A DNA stretch of 64,000 nucleotides from Nymphaea colorata (Eukaryota; Streptophyta; Magnoliopsida; Nymphaeales; Nymphaeaceae): NCBI RefSeq assembly GCF_008831285.2, contig NC_045144.1, positions 11,263,672-11,327,671 on the forward strand, given 5' to 3'. The number at the start of each line of letters is the position of its first letter. Positions within the stretch are counted from its first letter, which is position 1. Position numbers and translations under genes: made by a program. The notes under the pieces were generated by a model. The model did not search any database and had not been told where the DNA came from. It saw nothing but the letters and a program-made list of their open reading frames with translations. Shown here piece by piece: positions 62,135 to 64,000 of this stretch.

Positions 62135-64000
62135 TCAAGTTGGAGCGTATATGTCAAATAGGCTCAACTTGGAACAGCAGCTTTGGAATGGTCCCCTTGC
62201 AAGAGCCTTAGTAAAGATATCAGCTGTTTGCCCTGTAGTTGAAATGTGTGAGGTACTTACAAACCCCTTTTGAATCATGTCTCTGGTATAGTGACAATCT
62301 ACTTCAACATGCTTGGTTCTTTCATGAAAAGCCGGATTATTAGCAATAAACAGTGCAGCTTTGTTATCACATAACAATTGCATAGGAAGAGGCACTTCGA
62401 CAGTAAGATCCAACATCAGGGATCTAACCCACATAACTTCAGCAGTACCCTGAGCCATAGCTCTATACTCAGATTATGCACTTGATCTGGCAACCACAGT
62501 TTGCTTCTTACTCTTCCATGTAACCAAGTTAGATCCAATAAACACACAAAATCCAGTGGTGGATTTTCTGTCCGAGGGGCATCCCGCATAGTCAGCATCA
62601 ACATACACAGATATAGTGAGTGAGGTACCATTCTGAAAGAAGAGTCTCGTTCCTGGTGAATTCTTTAGATACCTAAGAATCATCATAGCAGCATCCCAAT
62701 GAACTTTCTTGGGCTTATCCATAAATTGACTCACTCTGCTAACAGCATAGGCAATGTCAGGTCGAGTAACAGTGATGTATAGGAGCTTCCCAACAATCCC
62801 TCTATACTGTCTCGCATCAACATCTTCAGTATCATCATCATACAAGCGGGTATTGATATCCATAGGCGTGGATGCAGGTCGACACCCCAGCATCCCTGTC
62901 TCTTGCAAAACATCAGTAACGTATTTCCTCTGGCACATGATAAGGCCCTTTCGATTTCTGGCAAACTCAATACCGAGGAAATAACGTAGTTCACCAAGGT
63001 CCTTGGTGACAAAGTGTTGTCATCAACATAGACAAGAACTATCACCGTACCTGTAGAAGTCTTCTTGACAAAGAGGGAATGATCGGCCGAAGAACGTCTG
63101 AAGCCCTCATTCTCAATATTCTCTGACAATTTCTGAAACCAAGCTCGATGACTCTGTTTCAGACCATAAATCGTCTTTCGCAATCTGCACACTTTCTGAC
63201 ACTCCCCCTCAGCAACAAACCCTGGTGGTTGCTGCATATACACTTCTTCATGTAAGTCACCATAGAGAAAGGCATTTTTGACATCAAGTTGTGATAGGGA
63301 CCAATTCTTGCTGACAGCCACAGCAAGGAGAATCCGTAAAGAAGCATGTCGTGCCACAGGAGAGAAGGTATCATAATAATCAACCCCATAAGTTTGGGTA
63401 TAGCCTTTAGCAACCAGTCGAGCCTTATATCTGTCAAGGCTGCCATCCGCTCTGTATTTGATAGTAAAGACCCATCGGCAACCAACAATGGCGGCATCAG
63501 CTGAAGGAGTAACAAGTGTCCAGGTGCCTCTAGATTGAAGAGCATCCATCTCTTCTTGCATAGCTGCGGCCCATTTTGGATCAGAGAGAGCATCCATGGG
63601 ATTCTGTGGAAGAGCAATAGCCGACAGCCCCTTGACAAACTGTCGGTACATAGGAGTGAGTCTATCCATGGATAAATGGCCAGAGATAGGATGCAAAGTG
63701 CAACTGCGTTTGCCTTTCCTTTGAGCAATGGGCATATCAAGTTCATTAGGAGCAGGAACATGCTCGTGACATTCTCCTATGCCATCATTACATTCTCCTG
63801 TGTCAGGAATTACCTTGGGCGTGCTGGGTGAAGGCACAGGGGCACAGTGAGAGGGCGCAACAGGTTTAGTACGACGTTGGTAGACAGCCCCAAAGCGTGA
63901 GTCAACTGGTTTTGGACAACTCATGAGAGGTAGAGGAAAATGGACTTCATCATTCAATTCAGGCGCCCTTAATTGAGTTCCATTTGGGGAGAAGAAAGAG
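62135..64000 (-). pseudogene. Copia RT and RNase H (family B), with one stop and one deletion
   Basis: From the window edge: [65 protein letters not shown] and [18 protein letters not shown]. Immediately after YVDD about 58 nt are deleted relative to 23735-23800, shifting the frame (NTLSPRTLV). RNase H follows with [19 protein letters not shown] and SSA, then a stop (GAA to TAA at about 62477) in SSAESEYR, then [14 protein letters not shown] and [12 protein letters not shown]. It ends LFDIYAPT. Confidence 0.9.

Larger units (their letters stand above)
61962..64000 (-). mobile_element. Ty1/copia (family B) relative of the intact element, truncated by the window
   Basis: The 3' LTR is 61962-62127, followed on the minus strand by the purine tract and RNase H, RT and linker up to the window end. 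Proteins are very close to 19590-24853, but the LTR and pol have diverged and carry lesions, so this is an older relative. It interrupts the integrase of the element to its left; ctatt (61957-61961) would be the target copy. Confidence 0.9.

Overview
This window looks like nuclear DNA from a seed plant with a large, repeat-rich genome. There are no dense operon-like ORFs. Most of the sequence is nested LTR retrotransposons with plant-type initiator-Met primer sites (TGGTATCAGAGC), and a split plant gene with GT-AG introns is hidden among them. The species cannot be named from the sequence.

Host gene. The only cellular gene I can support is on the minus strand. It encodes the C-terminal part of a plant VWA-domain protein related to inter-alpha-trypsin inhibitor heavy chain (VIT/VWA type). 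Six exons join in phase: 40273-40196, 39725-39625, 38381-38211, 11978-11904, 10952-10860 and 9904-9578. They run from the end of the VWA domain to a cysteine-rich tail and a stop codon. The third intron is about 26.2 kb and contains a whole retrotransposon nest. Exons for the N-terminal half were not found; if they exist they lie beyond 64 kb.

Layout. 1-5835: minus-strand Ty3/gypsy element cut by the window edge, with a 2.95-kb LTR, inserted into a minus-strand copia gag relic (5836-7375). 7376-13600: 3' side of the host gene, a CACTA-like terminus, microsatellites and three exons. 13601-17381: decayed copia (+), interrupted by a minus copia (17382-about 27420), itself interrupted by a complete copia (+) at 19590-24853 with identical LTRs, a TSD and one intact 1412-codon gag-pol. 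27481-27831: hAT-like MITE. 28073-35716: complete-boundary copia (+) with a 2.24-kb internal tandem duplication. 36332-37767: short non-autonomous derivative with LTRs and TSD. 37773-40900: three more host exons. 40920-64000: second nest with copia relics in both orientations, a minus copia (49540-57458, TSD atatg) carrying a gypsy solo LTR (50139-52786), an intact RT-RNase H fragment (58021-59571), an intact integrase/RT/RNase H fragment on minus (59859-61955), and a minus relative (61962-64000) of the intact copia.

How it fits together. The copia copies fall into at least three families by LTR and protein: A, LTR starting TGTTGACGG (17.4, 28.1, 36.3, 46.0, 49.2, 49.5 kb, and probably the 40.9-kb copy); B, LTR starting TGTTAAGACG (19.6, 62.0 kb); C, gag/RT of the MADG type (5.8, 13.6, 42.1, 58.0 kb). 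Two family-A copies share the same inactivating lesions, including changed protease and integrase catalytic residues. This suggests a dead lineage mobilised in trans, perhaps by enzymes from active relatives. No tRNA, rRNA, CRISPR or bacterial features were seen.
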